31,338 nt of DNA from positions 1 to 31,338 of the IMG/VR virus record IMGVR_UViG_3300020123_000220, one strand, 5' to 3'. The DNA is from a virus. The position numbers and the translations under genes are program-made. This document shows, in pieces, positions 22,560-28,838 of this stretch; the first letter of the stretch is position 1, and each line of letters begins with the position of its first letter. Under the pieces are notes generated by a model. That model was given only the letters and a program-made list of their open reading frames with translations, ran no database searches and had not been told where the DNA came from.

Positions 22560-22729
22560 CGGCAGAACCTCACGCGTCGGCGATCCCTTCGCGGCGCCGG
22601 ATCGCCACGGAGGACGAGCTCGCAGCGCGAACAGGCGCTGCCGGTCATCCAGCGGCCGCGCGTCGTCCGTCCGCTGAACGGCTTTGGCCGATGTCCGAAG
22701 ACGAGGCAGACGAGCTCGGTCGGGCTCAT
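22556..22729 (-). CDS. 57-residue CxxC zinc-type protein between terminase and portal
   Basis: A frame of 57 residues, supported by ATGA overlaps at both ends (with the terminase stop and the portal start). It has C8 and H13 (LVCLVFGHRP) and C33/C36 (ACSRCELVL), the pattern of the small phage DUF1660-like proteins (C, GH, then CxRC). The rest is very basic. The role is unknown; its place between the two packaging genes suggests expression together with them. Confidence 0.6.
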   Translation of the reverse strand: MSPTELVCLVFGHRPKPFSGRTTRGRWMTGSACSRCELVLRGDPAPRRDRRRVRFCR

Positions 22730-24348
22730 CGCCGGATCACCAGGGCCTTCCGCGCGGAAACACGGGGCGCCGTGATCGCCCGGTGGACGGCGACGATCAG
22801 GGCGTAGGCGCCGGGGACCCTGGTCCCGACCTTCGCCCGGAGCGTCATCCCGTCGGCGAAGGGCTGCTCGACGACGTCGCCGATCTGCCGGCCGAGCTCT
22901 GCGTCGGCCTCATGGAGCAGGAGGCCCTGCGTGGCGAGCGAGCGCGTCGTGGCGGCCGCCTTCGCCAAGCGGGTCGGGCTCCGGGTCCCGACCGGGTCAT
23001 CGATCATGCCCGAGCCGAGGCGCTGGGCGGTGCCCTCGAGCAGCGCGCCGGTGTAGCTGATCTCGGGGCCCTGGACGGCGATCGCGACGCCATTCCGGAC
23101 CGAGGCGACCTTCGCCGGGTAGTCGCGCCGGAGCTCACCGAGATGCTCCTCGAGCGGGGCCAGCTCGAGGTAGTCGCCGACCGGCAGGACCGTCTCGCCC
23201 GGGAAGTGGGTGACCCGGACCCGGACCGTCTCACCGTGGCGCTGGGCGACGGCGATCGCGGCGGAGCGGTTGTCCTCGGCCACGATCGCCGCGGCGTAGG
23301 CCGGCTGGGCGGGATCCAGGCTGACGTCACCCTTCGTCGCGTCCCAGAGCGAGGCCGGCATCCAGCGCGTCGCGGCCGATTCGGTCCGGAGGTTGAAGAA
23401 GTACCGGAGCGCATCCTGCCAGGGCGTCGCGGGGTTGCGGATGTCACGGACAAGCCGCTCCGGACTGATCCAGCGGGCCTCGCCGTAGACGTGGCGGAGC
23501 TCGTCGGCGAGCCGATCGTCGGTCCATTCCGGCGACGGGATCTCACGCGGCCGCGTCGCGTGGTGGAGGACGCCTGGTTCGGGCATCGCCGGGTCGAACT
23601 GCTCGACGATCGAGTGCTCGCCGAGGACCGGCGCGTTCGCGGTGATGATGCCGCGGCCGTTCATCTTGGCCACGTTCCGCCGGAGGGTCCGGAAGAGCGC
23701 GGGCCCGCCGCGCTGCGGCGTCCAGAGCTGGCCCTCGTCGGCGGTGAACTTCGTCAGCCGCTGACCCTCGCGGGATCCGGCCGATGCGGTAACCGGCTCG
23801 AGCCGGCCGGGTCGGTCGCGGAGATAGAGGCGTGTCCGACCGAGATCGATCCGGAGCGTGTCGGCGGCCCGGCCGTCGTTGGCCGCGAGGAGCGAGTACA
23901 GGGCGCCGTAAGTGTTCTCGGTCTGGTCCTCGCTGACCGCGGCCTCCTGGACCCACGGCGCCGGGCGATCGCCGGTTCCCCACGGCACGCCGACGGGCTC
24001 GCCCGCGGCATCCCAGCCGTCGAAGCAGGCCGGCCCGGCGAAGTCGATCAGGTCGAGGATCGCGCCGATCGGGCTCTTGCCCCAGCCCTTCGCCTCCTCG
24101 TGGATCGCCAGCAGGTGGGCGAACTCGCCGGTGACCGGGTCGAGCTCGCCCCAGCGGACGATCCGGCGGGCCTGCTCGTCAGTCAGGACGAGCGGATCGC
24201 GCTCGTTGGCCGGCGAGGGCAGGAAGGCGTAGGTCCACTGCAGCCACAGCCAGCCGAGCGACGGGAACGGCCGCTGGTCAGTCGGGCCGCGCCAGCCGCG
24301 CCACTGGCGGCGGGGCTGGGTCTGTGCGGCCGCGACGGCGATCGTCAT
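22726..24348 (-). CDS. Terminase large subunit
   Basis: A 540-residue protein from ATG 24348; earlier ATGs are inside the small-subunit gene. Walker A-like EEAKGWGKSP lies at 85-93 (K91) and a Walker B-like TADEGQLW at 202-209 (D204, E205). The C-terminal half carries an RNase H-like nuclease fold; acidic residue D of YAAAIVAEDNRS is a likely metal ligand. The enzyme pumps DNA into the capsid and cuts it. TGATG coupling to the small subunit is as expected. Confidence 0.9.
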   Translation of the reverse strand: MTIAVAAAQTQPRRQWRGWRGPTDQRPFPSLGWLWLQWTYAFLPSPANERDPLVLTDEQARRIVRWGELDPVTGEFAHLLAIHEEAKGWGKSPIGAILDLIDFAGPACFDGWDAAGEPVGVPWGTGDRPAPWVQEAAVSEDQTENTYGALYSLLAANDGRAADTLRIDLGRTRLYLRDRPGRLEPVTASAGSREGQRLTKFTADEGQLWTPQRGGPALFRTLRRNVAKMNGRGIITANAPVLGEHSIVEQFDPAMPEPGVLHHATRPREIPSPEWTDDRLADELRHVYGEARWISPERLVRDIRNPATPWQDALRYFFNLRTESAATRWMPASLWDATKGDVSLDPAQPAYAAAIVAEDNRSAAIAVAQRHGETVRVRVTHFPGETVLPVGDYLELAPLEEHLGELRRDYPAKVASVRNGVAIAVQGPEISYTGALLEGTAQRLGSGMIDDPVGTRSPTRLAKAAATTRSLATQGLLLHEADAELGRQIGDVVEQPFADGMTLRAKVGTRVPGAYALIVAVHRAITAPRVSARKALVIRR

Positions 24349-24779
24349 CAGACGACCTTCAGGTGGGCGTAGCGGTTGTCGTCGAGCCCGACGGTCCCAG
24401 TACCGCGATCGGCCTCGGGTTGAGGCTCGACCTCGCCCGTCGTCGGCAGCGCCCAGCGCCGATCCTGCTGGCCCTTCGGCGTAATGCCCCAGCCATCCAT
24501 CGCCAGGCGGAGCTCTGACGCGCGGGCCCGGTCGCCGCGGAGGACGGCGTCGTAGAGGCGGATGACGATCTCGAGACCCGGCACGTCCTCGGGCTGCCAG
24601 TGGGCGGCGTACCAGGCGCCGAACCAGACGACCCAGACCTGGCGGGACCGGCCGAGGAGCTTCGCCGGCGGCTTCGGGACGTCGCCGTGCTGCCAGCCGG
24701 TGGCCGGCACCGCCCGCCAGTCGCCCCGAACCGGGACGGCGCGACGGCGGCGGGTCGTCTTGGGCGCGGGACCGCTCAC
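24348..24779 (-). CDS. Terminase small subunit (P27-like)
   Basis: A 143-residue protein from GTG 24779. This start is preferred because the N-terminus SGPAPKTTRRRRAVP is the usual P27-like opening; ATG 24845 would add 22 residues of non-typical sequence. The middle has LGRSRQVWVVWFGAWYAAHW and a helical segment VIRLYDAVLRGDRARASELR. Small subunits bind the packaging site and regulate the large subunit. It sits between an HNH gene and the large subunit, a normal arrangement for HNH-assisted packaging. Confidence 0.75.
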   Translation of the reverse strand: MSGPAPKTTRRRRAVPVRGDWRAVPATGWQHGDVPKPPAKLLGRSRQVWVVWFGAWYAAHWQPEDVPGLEIVIRLYDAVLRGDRARASELRLAMDGWGITPKGQQDRRWALPTTGEVEPQPEADRGTGTVGLDDNRYAHLKVV

Positions 24780-24852
24780 CGGGAGCCCGCCGAGGCTGGG
24801 AACCCGTACACATCGCGAGCGAACGCTGCTACCTCGCGCGCCCATCTGCCAG

Positions 24853-25203
24853 TTACATGGCCATCCCACCCCCGAGGCCGCGCCGCGCGTTGCAGTCCAC
24901 GCAGAGCACCCGAAGGTTCGATCGATCGAGCGGTGCACCGCCCTTGCTGAGCGGCACGATGTGGTCGCCCGACAGGCGCCATGCTGGGTGAGCAGGACGT
25001 CGCCAGCCGGGGCACGTCCAGCCGTGCCGGGCGACATGCTCGGCGACCAGGGAGGTGCTGAGACGCCGCCAAGCCCGGGTCCCGTAGAGCTTCGTCCGAG
25101 GCCGCCGCTGGAAGGCGGCGAAGGATCCGGCGTGCGCGGGGCAATACGACCCGGGCCCTTCGAACGGGAGGCCGCACCGCAGACAGGACCGAACCCGGGA
25201 CAT
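24853..25203 (-). CDS. HNH endonuclease next to terminase
   Basis: A 116-residue protein with an HNH core: LSGDHIVPLSKGG (78-90; D80, H81), N96 in DRSNLRVLC, and zinc-binding CVDCNARRG (101-109). A second Cys set lies at the start (SCLRCGLPF, YCPAHAG). In the HK97 group an HNH protein of this kind is needed with terminase for cos cutting. Its place directly upstream of the small subunit supports the same role, so it is probably not a homing nuclease like the other HNH genes. Confidence 0.88.
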   Translation of the reverse strand: MSRVRSCLRCGLPFEGPGSYCPAHAGSFAAFQRRPRTKLYGTRAWRRLSTSLVAEHVARHGWTCPGWRRPAHPAWRLSGDHIVPLSKGGAPLDRSNLRVLCVDCNARRGLGGGMAM

Positions 25204-25206
25204 GCA

Positions 25207-25590
25207 TCAGGCGGGGGTAGGTGCCACGTCGGGCGCCTTCGGGTTGAGGGAGTTGACGATCGAACCGAGGGTCGTGGCGGCGTAGGTCGTGGCGGCGAAG
25301 ATGCCGGCGGTCGTCAGGAGGTTGAGGCTCACCGAGCCGACCGTGATCGTCCCGATCGCCTCGCCGAACGTGAGGGTCAGGATGATCGGCAGGATTTGAA
25401 ACAAAAGATGGGCCTTTACCCACGTCGTGAGGCTGGCGAGCACGAACGCTTCGCCATTCGTCAGGCCGGCACTATTCGCCAATGCTCGGGCGGTGCCGAT
25501 GAGGAAGTCGAGGATGGCGAGGCCGACGACCGCGAGGATCGCGGCGTTCGCGATCGGGTCGCCGGGGATTTGCGCTAGCAGGACGTCGAT
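25207..25590 (-). CDS. Holin-like membrane protein, unusual start
   Basis: About 127 residues. Three hydrophobic segments are visible: ANAAILAVVGLAILDFLIGT, a middle one near HLLFQILPIILTLTF, and one near LLTTAGIFAATTYAATTLGS. The tail is Pro/Ala-rich. Size and topology fit a holin. The natural ribosome site AAAGGAG sits 7 bases before an in-frame ATC at 25590, and no ATG or GTG lies at that place. Upstream ATG 25686 would overlap the HNH gene by more than 100 bases and read its shadow. An ATC start is therefore the best fit but unproven. Confidence 0.6.
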   Translation of the reverse strand: MDVLLAQIPGDPIANAAILAVVGLAILDFLIGTARALANSAGLTNGEAFVLASLTTWVKAHLLFQILPIILTLTFGEAIGTITVGSVSLNLLTTAGIFAATTYAATTLGSIVNSLNPKAPDVAPTPA

Positions 25591-26177
25591 GGCGGGGCTC
25601 CTTTGCCAACTAGGCTCGCGTCGTCGCGAGCGTTCTTCCACGCGTTGCAGGACCAGTGCTCGGGGCGTTCCGCCACGAGCCTCCATCCATCTCGCACGGC
25701 CACTGACAACGGCGGTTCATGACCGACGGTGGTGGAGAGCGGATGCGGGTGGCTCAGGTCGGGCATCAGCGGCCCGAGGCAGACGCCGCAGTGGTCAGCG
25801 GTGACCTGGACGGTCAGGAGGACGCTGGCCTGATTGGCTCGGCGTCGATGCTTCTGAACGCGGTTGTTCCGGAGGCACGCGTCGCGATGCTCGGCATACC
25901 AGGCGGCGCTTCGGGCTTGGATCACATCGCGATGAGTTGCCCGCCAGCGCGCCCGCTGGGCCCGGATCCGCGCGGCGTTCTCTGTGCGGTAGACGGCGTT
26001 CTTGGCTTTTCGCTCCTCCCGGTGCTCGGCACCCCAGCGCTGCATCCCGGCTCGCTTCTTCTCGGGATTGGCCGCTTGCCACCTGGCGACCGCCGCCTTT
26101 GCTCGTTCCGGGTGAGTGGCGCGCCAGGCACGGCGGTAGGCCGTGTTGTAAGCGCGGAGCTCGTCGGGGGTCATCAT
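25575..26177 (-). CDS. HNH-like endonuclease with basic N-terminal repeats
   Basis: A 200-residue protein. Residues 10-110 are basic with recurrent W/R/A-rich units (AYRRAWRATHPERAKAAV, ARWQAANPEKK, RARWRATHRDV), a pattern seen ahead of some phage HNH domains. The C-terminal domain has C130 and C133 (CGVCLGP), H153 (VGHEPPL), H174 (RPEHW) and CNAWKNARDD (177-186), a zinc-containing HNH fold with N178 and K181. It lies directly downstream of the papain-like gene and overlaps the holin-like frame. Homing or other nuclease role is inferred. Confidence 0.75.
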   Translation of the reverse strand: MMTPDELRAYNTAYRRAWRATHPERAKAAVARWQAANPEKKRAGMQRWGAEHREERKAKNAVYRTENAARIRAQRARWRATHRDVIQARSAAWYAEHRDACLRNNRVQKHRRRANQASVLLTVQVTADHCGVCLGPLMPDLSHPHPLSTTVGHEPPLSVAVRDGWRLVAERPEHWSCNAWKNARDDASLVGKGAPPSTSC

Positions 26178-26179
26178 CG

Positions 26180-27331
26180 TCAGTGCCAGCCGCGGAGGTA
26201 ACGCGAGAGGGCGTAGATGCCAGCCGCGACCGCGAGCAGGACGAGGATCAGCAGCCCGACCGGAGCTCCGGGGGCTGGCGGTGGCGTCGGGCCAGGGGAG
26301 GGACTCGCGGACGGCGTCGGGCTCACCGACTCCGGCGGGCTGGCCGACGGGACCGAGCTGGCTGTCGCTGTCGGAGCCTCGGTCGCCGGCACGGCGGTCG
26401 GGACCGGCGTGACGACCTCGGTCGGGATCGGGGTCGACTCAAGCGTTGGCTCCACGGTCGGTGAAGGTGTGGCCGTGGGCTCTGGGGTGGGGAATGCCGT
26501 CGGCGTGGGAACCGGCGTCGGGACGGGCGTGGGCGGAGGGGGCGGCGCGTCGTTCACGTCGACCGTCGCGTAGAAGGCGTAGGGCTGCGCGACCTGGGCG
26601 TACGGCATCCAGGCGTCGCCGCCGAGGCCCCACGCGGTGCCCCAGGAGTTCCGAAGGCGAAAGCTTCCGCCGGCGACCGAGTCGTCCCAGCCGTAGGCGA
26701 GGATCGAGTGCCCGCCGGTCACGTAGTCGGGTGCGGGCAGGACGCCGCCGATCGGGTGCGACCAGCTGTGGTACCAGGGCGTGATGATCGCGACCGGCCC
26801 GTAGGCGAGGATCGCGGCCTTGACCGCGGCGACGGTCTTCGGAACGATCCAGTACTTGGCGATCCGGTGGTCGAAGGCGTTGCCGTGGGTGACCTCGGGA
26901 TAGCCAGCGTTGCGCATCTGCGACATCGCCGCGGATTCGTAGGCGCCGTTCGGCCCGCCCCCGATGGAGACGAAGAACGTCGGCTTGTCGAAGTTGAAGA
27001 AGACGTGTCCCTGGTCGATCCAGTCCTGCCACGCCTTGAGGGCGGCGGACGAGTAGGCCACGCACTGCGGCGTGAGTCCCTGGTTGAGGACCGGCGGCAT
27101 GTTCGGGGCGCGATATGCCGGCGCCAGCGCCGCGGGCGGCTCAGGCACTTCCTCGCCGGGCGCGGCCGCGGCCGGAGGCTCGAGGATCGCGCCGAGGCCG
27201 TACTCCGCGTCGGGCGCGACGGGGACCGTCGGCGTCGGCGTGCCATGCGAGATCGAGACGCTGGCCGCGATCGCGAGGATCAGCGCCGCGGCGACCTCGA
27301 TGCGGCGAAGCGAGCGTCGGTCAGTCATCAC
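26180..27331 (-). CDS. Papain-like (C1) cysteine peptidase, membrane anchored
   Basis: A 383-residue protein. Residues 11-28 are hydrophobic (signal or anchor). The catalytic set of papain fold is complete: Q84 and C90 in LNQGLTPQCVAYSSA, H208 in GGHSILAYGW, N228 in RNSWGTAWG. A Pro/Thr/Ser-rich linker (about 262-355) follows, then a C-terminal membrane segment (GLLILVLLAVAAGIYAL) and a short basic tail. The peptidase domain would sit outside the membrane, held by an extended stalk. Papain-like enzymes in phages are rare; it may act in lysis or on the host envelope, or be a host-acquired gene. It is flanked by lysis-type and HNH genes. Confidence 0.88.
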   Translation of the reverse strand: MMTDRRSLRRIEVAAALILAIAASVSISHGTPTPTVPVAPDAEYGLGAILEPPAAAAPGEEVPEPPAALAPAYRAPNMPPVLNQGLTPQCVAYSSAALKAWQDWIDQGHVFFNFDKPTFFVSIGGGPNGAYESAAMSQMRNAGYPEVTHGNAFDHRIAKYWIVPKTVAAVKAAILAYGPVAIITPWYHSWSHPIGGVLPAPDYVTGGHSILAYGWDDSVAGGSFRLRNSWGTAWGLGGDAWMPYAQVAQPYAFYATVDVNDAPPPPPTPVPTPVPTPTAFPTPEPTATPSPTVEPTLESTPIPTEVVTPVPTAVPATEAPTATASSVPSASPPESVSPTPSASPSPGPTPPPAPGAPVGLLILVLLAVAAGIYALSRYLRGWH

Positions 27332-27584
27332 CGGCCGCCGCGGCTTCTTTCACGAGCTCCACGAGCGCGTCCTTGATCCGCGCCATCAGGAAGTTGCGGG
27401 GCCGCGGACCGTCGATAAACGCCTCGAGCGAGCGCCCGTCGAGGTCGACCTGGCGGAGGTACTTGCCGGCCGAGATGAGGAGCCGAATCTTCGGGAACTT
27501 GCGATCCGGCAGCCGCCGCGCGACCTGATCCTCGAGGAGGTAGGTCGGCTCGCTCCGATCGACGTGTCGCCGGCGCCAGACCAT
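27321..27584 (-). CDS. Small hypothetical protein
   Basis: An 87-residue protein whose ATG directly follows the stop of the HNH gene (TGAATG) and whose end overlaps the papain-like gene start. It is mixed-charge, with a likely beta/alpha pattern (LLEDQVARRLPDRKFPKIRL, AGKYLRQVDLDGRS) and an end helix DALVELVKEAAAA. No Cys, no signal peptide, no family recognised. An overlapping frame from 27588 is an Arg/Pro-rich shadow. Confidence 0.55.
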   Translation of the reverse strand: MVWRRRHVDRSEPTYLLEDQVARRLPDRKFPKIRLLISAGKYLRQVDLDGRSLEAFIDGPRPRNFLMARIKDALVELVKEAAAAGDD

Positions 27585-28025
27585 TCAATGGAGCCCAGCC
27601 CAGTTCTGGCCGGCGACGACGGCGCTGACCGTGGTTCGGGCGACCCCGTACCGCTCCGCGAGCGCCCGGCGCTGCATGCCGGTCGCGGCCAGGGCCCGAA
27701 TCTCCTCGACCTGGGCCACAGTCAGCCTGGCGCGCCCATTTCGGTGACCCACGTTCTTCGGGTCGTGGCTGTCACGCCCCTTCAGGAACCGGTCGCGATT
27801 GTTGTCAGCCCGGGTGCCGAGGAACAGGTGCTCAGGGTTTACACACGGCGGGTTGTCGCACTTGTGGAGCACGCACAGCCCATTCGGAATGGGGCCGAAC
27901 GCCTCCTCCCAGGCCACGCGATGCGCCCTGACCCGAACGGGCCAGCCATCGGCTCCGCGGCCGATCGTGACCTCGCCGTAGCCTCTCTTGTGGATGCGGC
28001 CCTGCCATACGATGCAGCCGTCCAT
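27585..28025 (-). CDS. HNH endonuclease with C-terminal helix-turn-helix
   Basis: A 146-residue protein coupled to the XhlA-like gene by TGATG. The HNH core shows CIVWQGR, then VRAHRVAWEEAFGPIPNG, then CVLHKCDNPPCVNPEHLFLG and ADN. The C-terminus (LTVAQVEEIRALAATGMQRR, LAERYGVARTTVSAVVAG) is a resolvase-type HTH, as in the 815-1354 gene, from which it is clearly descended. It is inserted in the lysis-type block, and homing mobility is the usual explanation. Confidence 0.85.
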   Translation of the reverse strand: MDGCIVWQGRIHKRGYGEVTIGRGADGWPVRVRAHRVAWEEAFGPIPNGLCVLHKCDNPPCVNPEHLFLGTRADNNRDRFLKGRDSHDPKNVGHRNGRARLTVAQVEEIRALAATGMQRRALAERYGVARTTVSAVVAGQNWAGLH

Positions 28026-28231
28026 CAGTGGATCACCCCGAACGCCTTCGCCGCGGTGACGAGGATCCCGACGAGCGCGACACCGCCGGCAATGAGCGCC
28101 CGAAACTGCCCGACGCGCAGCTCGAGCGCCGTGACGCGGGCCACGAGATCAGCCTCTTCGAGCGTCCCCCGGATCCATGCGACATCGCGCTCGATCGCAA
28201 CGATCCGCTCACCCTGGCTGGCACCGGCCAT
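28025..28231 (-). CDS. XhlA-like small membrane protein of lysis block
   Basis: A 68-residue protein with an amphipathic or coiled-coil N-terminal half (GERIVAIERDVAWIRGTLEE, RVTALELRVGQ) and a single C-terminal membrane segment (ALIAGGVALVGILVTAAKAF). This is the layout of XhlA/holin-accessory proteins. It overlaps the preceding small gene and the HNH gene by TGATG. A role in membrane lesion formation with the holin-like protein is likely. Confidence 0.65.
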   Translation of the reverse strand: MAGASQGERIVAIERDVAWIRGTLEEADLVARVTALELRVGQFRALIAGGVALVGILVTAAKAFGVIH

Positions 28232-28500
28232 CAGTGACCGTCACGATGGGCGCCGACGGCATGGAGCTGCTCGACGGCCTCGACGACGACCCGCCGACCG
28301 CCAAACAGCTGTCGGCCGAGGAGCTGGGCGCGATCGCGAGCGGCCGAGGAGGAGCTCGCGGAGATCACGGGACGAGCTCGTCGGGTGGGAGCTGGGCGGT
28401 ACACCTGGTCGCCGCCGGCCACTGTCCAGGGCAGCGCAGGCGAATCGGTCGTCGAGATCGTGACCCGATAGCATGCGAGCGACGCGTTGCCGCCACTCAC
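28231..28500 (-). CDS. Small hypothetical protein at start of the late operon
   Basis: An 89-residue frame from GTG 28500, with GGAG four bases upstream. Its stop overlaps the XhlA-like start as TGATG, which supports its reality. It is neutral at the start (SGGNASLACYRVTISTTDSP), then Arg/Ser/Ala-rich, with GC-rich third positions. No family recognised. Another frame here (28474-28241) is Arg/Ser-rich and likely a shadow. It would be the first gene after the attP region. Confidence 0.45.
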   Translation of the reverse strand: MSGGNASLACYRVTISTTDSPALPWTVAGGDQVYRPAPTRRARPVISASSSSAARDRAQLLGRQLFGGRRVVVEAVEQLHAVGAHRDGH

Positions 28501-28518
28501 CGATCTCCGACGGAGGTG

Positions 28519-28553
28519 CCGGCGCCCGAGAGGAGGAAGAACCCGGGCGCCGG
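28519..28553. terminator. Strong GC stem-loop, possible terminator or boundary element
   Basis: A perfect 10-bp stem (28519-28528 with 28544-28553, CCGGCGCCCG/CGGGCGCCGG) with a 15-base purine-rich loop. It lies between attP and the late operon, 18 bases upstream of the small ORF start. There is no T-run on either strand, so standard intrinsic termination is doubtful; it could also be a Rho-independent element of the weak-tail kind. Confidence 0.35.
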
Positions 28554-28643
28554 AGCGATGGGAGGGAAGGACGCCTCGACGGCGGTCCAAGGACTCGTCG
28601 AAAGGGGCGTCACGGCTCAGGACGCTAGATCATCCGGGACCGA

Positions 28644-28660
28644 TTAGTCCAGAGTTAGTC
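28644..28660. promoter_or_regulatory. Direct repeat TTAGTC, candidate protein-binding sites
   Basis: TTAGTC occurs at 28644-28649 and again at 28655-28660, spaced 11 bases apart and so on the same face of the helix. This is in a locally AT-richer stretch left of the attP core. Excisionase or repressor binding would fit, but the motif is short. Confidence 0.25.
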
Positions 28661-28672
28661 GAAAATGTCGGT

Positions 28673-28704
28673 TCGGGTCGTCTCGGGTCGTGTCCTGTCG
28701 TGTC
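28673..28704. repeat. attP arm repeats, left side
   Basis: Two copies of TCGGGTCGT (28673-28681 and 28683-28691) are followed by GTCCTGTCGTGTC (28692-28704). The 13-mer recurs exactly at 28826-28838 on the other side of the tRNA-His core. Paired short direct repeats around a core are typical of integrase arm-type binding sites. Confidence 0.5.
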
Positions 28705-28719
28705 GATGCGATCGGGGAG

Positions 28720-28764
28720 TGGGGTGGCCTATGGGGGTCGAACCCATAACCTGCGGATCCACAA
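28720..28764 (-). other. attP: attP core: 45 bp identical in form to the 3' half of tRNA-His(GTG)
   Basis: The minus strand reads anticodon loop TTGTGGA (28764-28758, anticodon GTG), the 3' side of the anticodon stem, a 5-base variable loop, a T-arm (ATGGG/CCCAT around TTCGACC), the 3' acceptor strand AGGCCAC, the His-specific C73 and an encoded CCA (28722-28720). The 5' half is absent: there is no D arm or 5' acceptor. On the other side of the loop the would-be stem has an extra base, marking where host identity stops. This is the classic attachment core of an integrase that inserts in tRNA-His. The plus-strand ORFs through this sequence are artefacts. Confidence 0.85.
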
Positions 28765-28776
28765 GACCGCGACAGG

Positions 28777-28794
28777 CCGTTCCGCGAGGAACGG
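28777..28794. repeat. Perfect hairpin next to the attP core
   Basis: CCGTTCC (28777-28783), GCGA tetraloop, GGAACGG (28788-28794): a perfect 7-bp stem with a GNRA loop on the plus strand. It lies 12 bases from the core toward the integrase gene. It may terminate integrase transcription or be a structural part of attP. Confidence 0.4.
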
Positions 28795-28825
28795 AATCAG
28801 TCACAGAGTTCGTCTACGGTGTCGC

Positions 28826-28838
28826 GTCCTGTCGTGTC
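28826..28838. repeat. attP arm repeat, integrase side
   Basis: GTCCTGTCGTGTC, an exact 13-bp copy of the repeat at 28692-28704. It overlaps the last two bases of the integrase stop codon region. Together with the left copy it brackets the tRNA-His core. Confidence 0.5.

Noticed and set aside
28720-28800. A complete tRNA-His gene
   Set aside because: Only the part from the anticodon loop to CCA is present; there is no D arm and no 5' acceptor strand, so it is an attachment core and not a functional tRNA.
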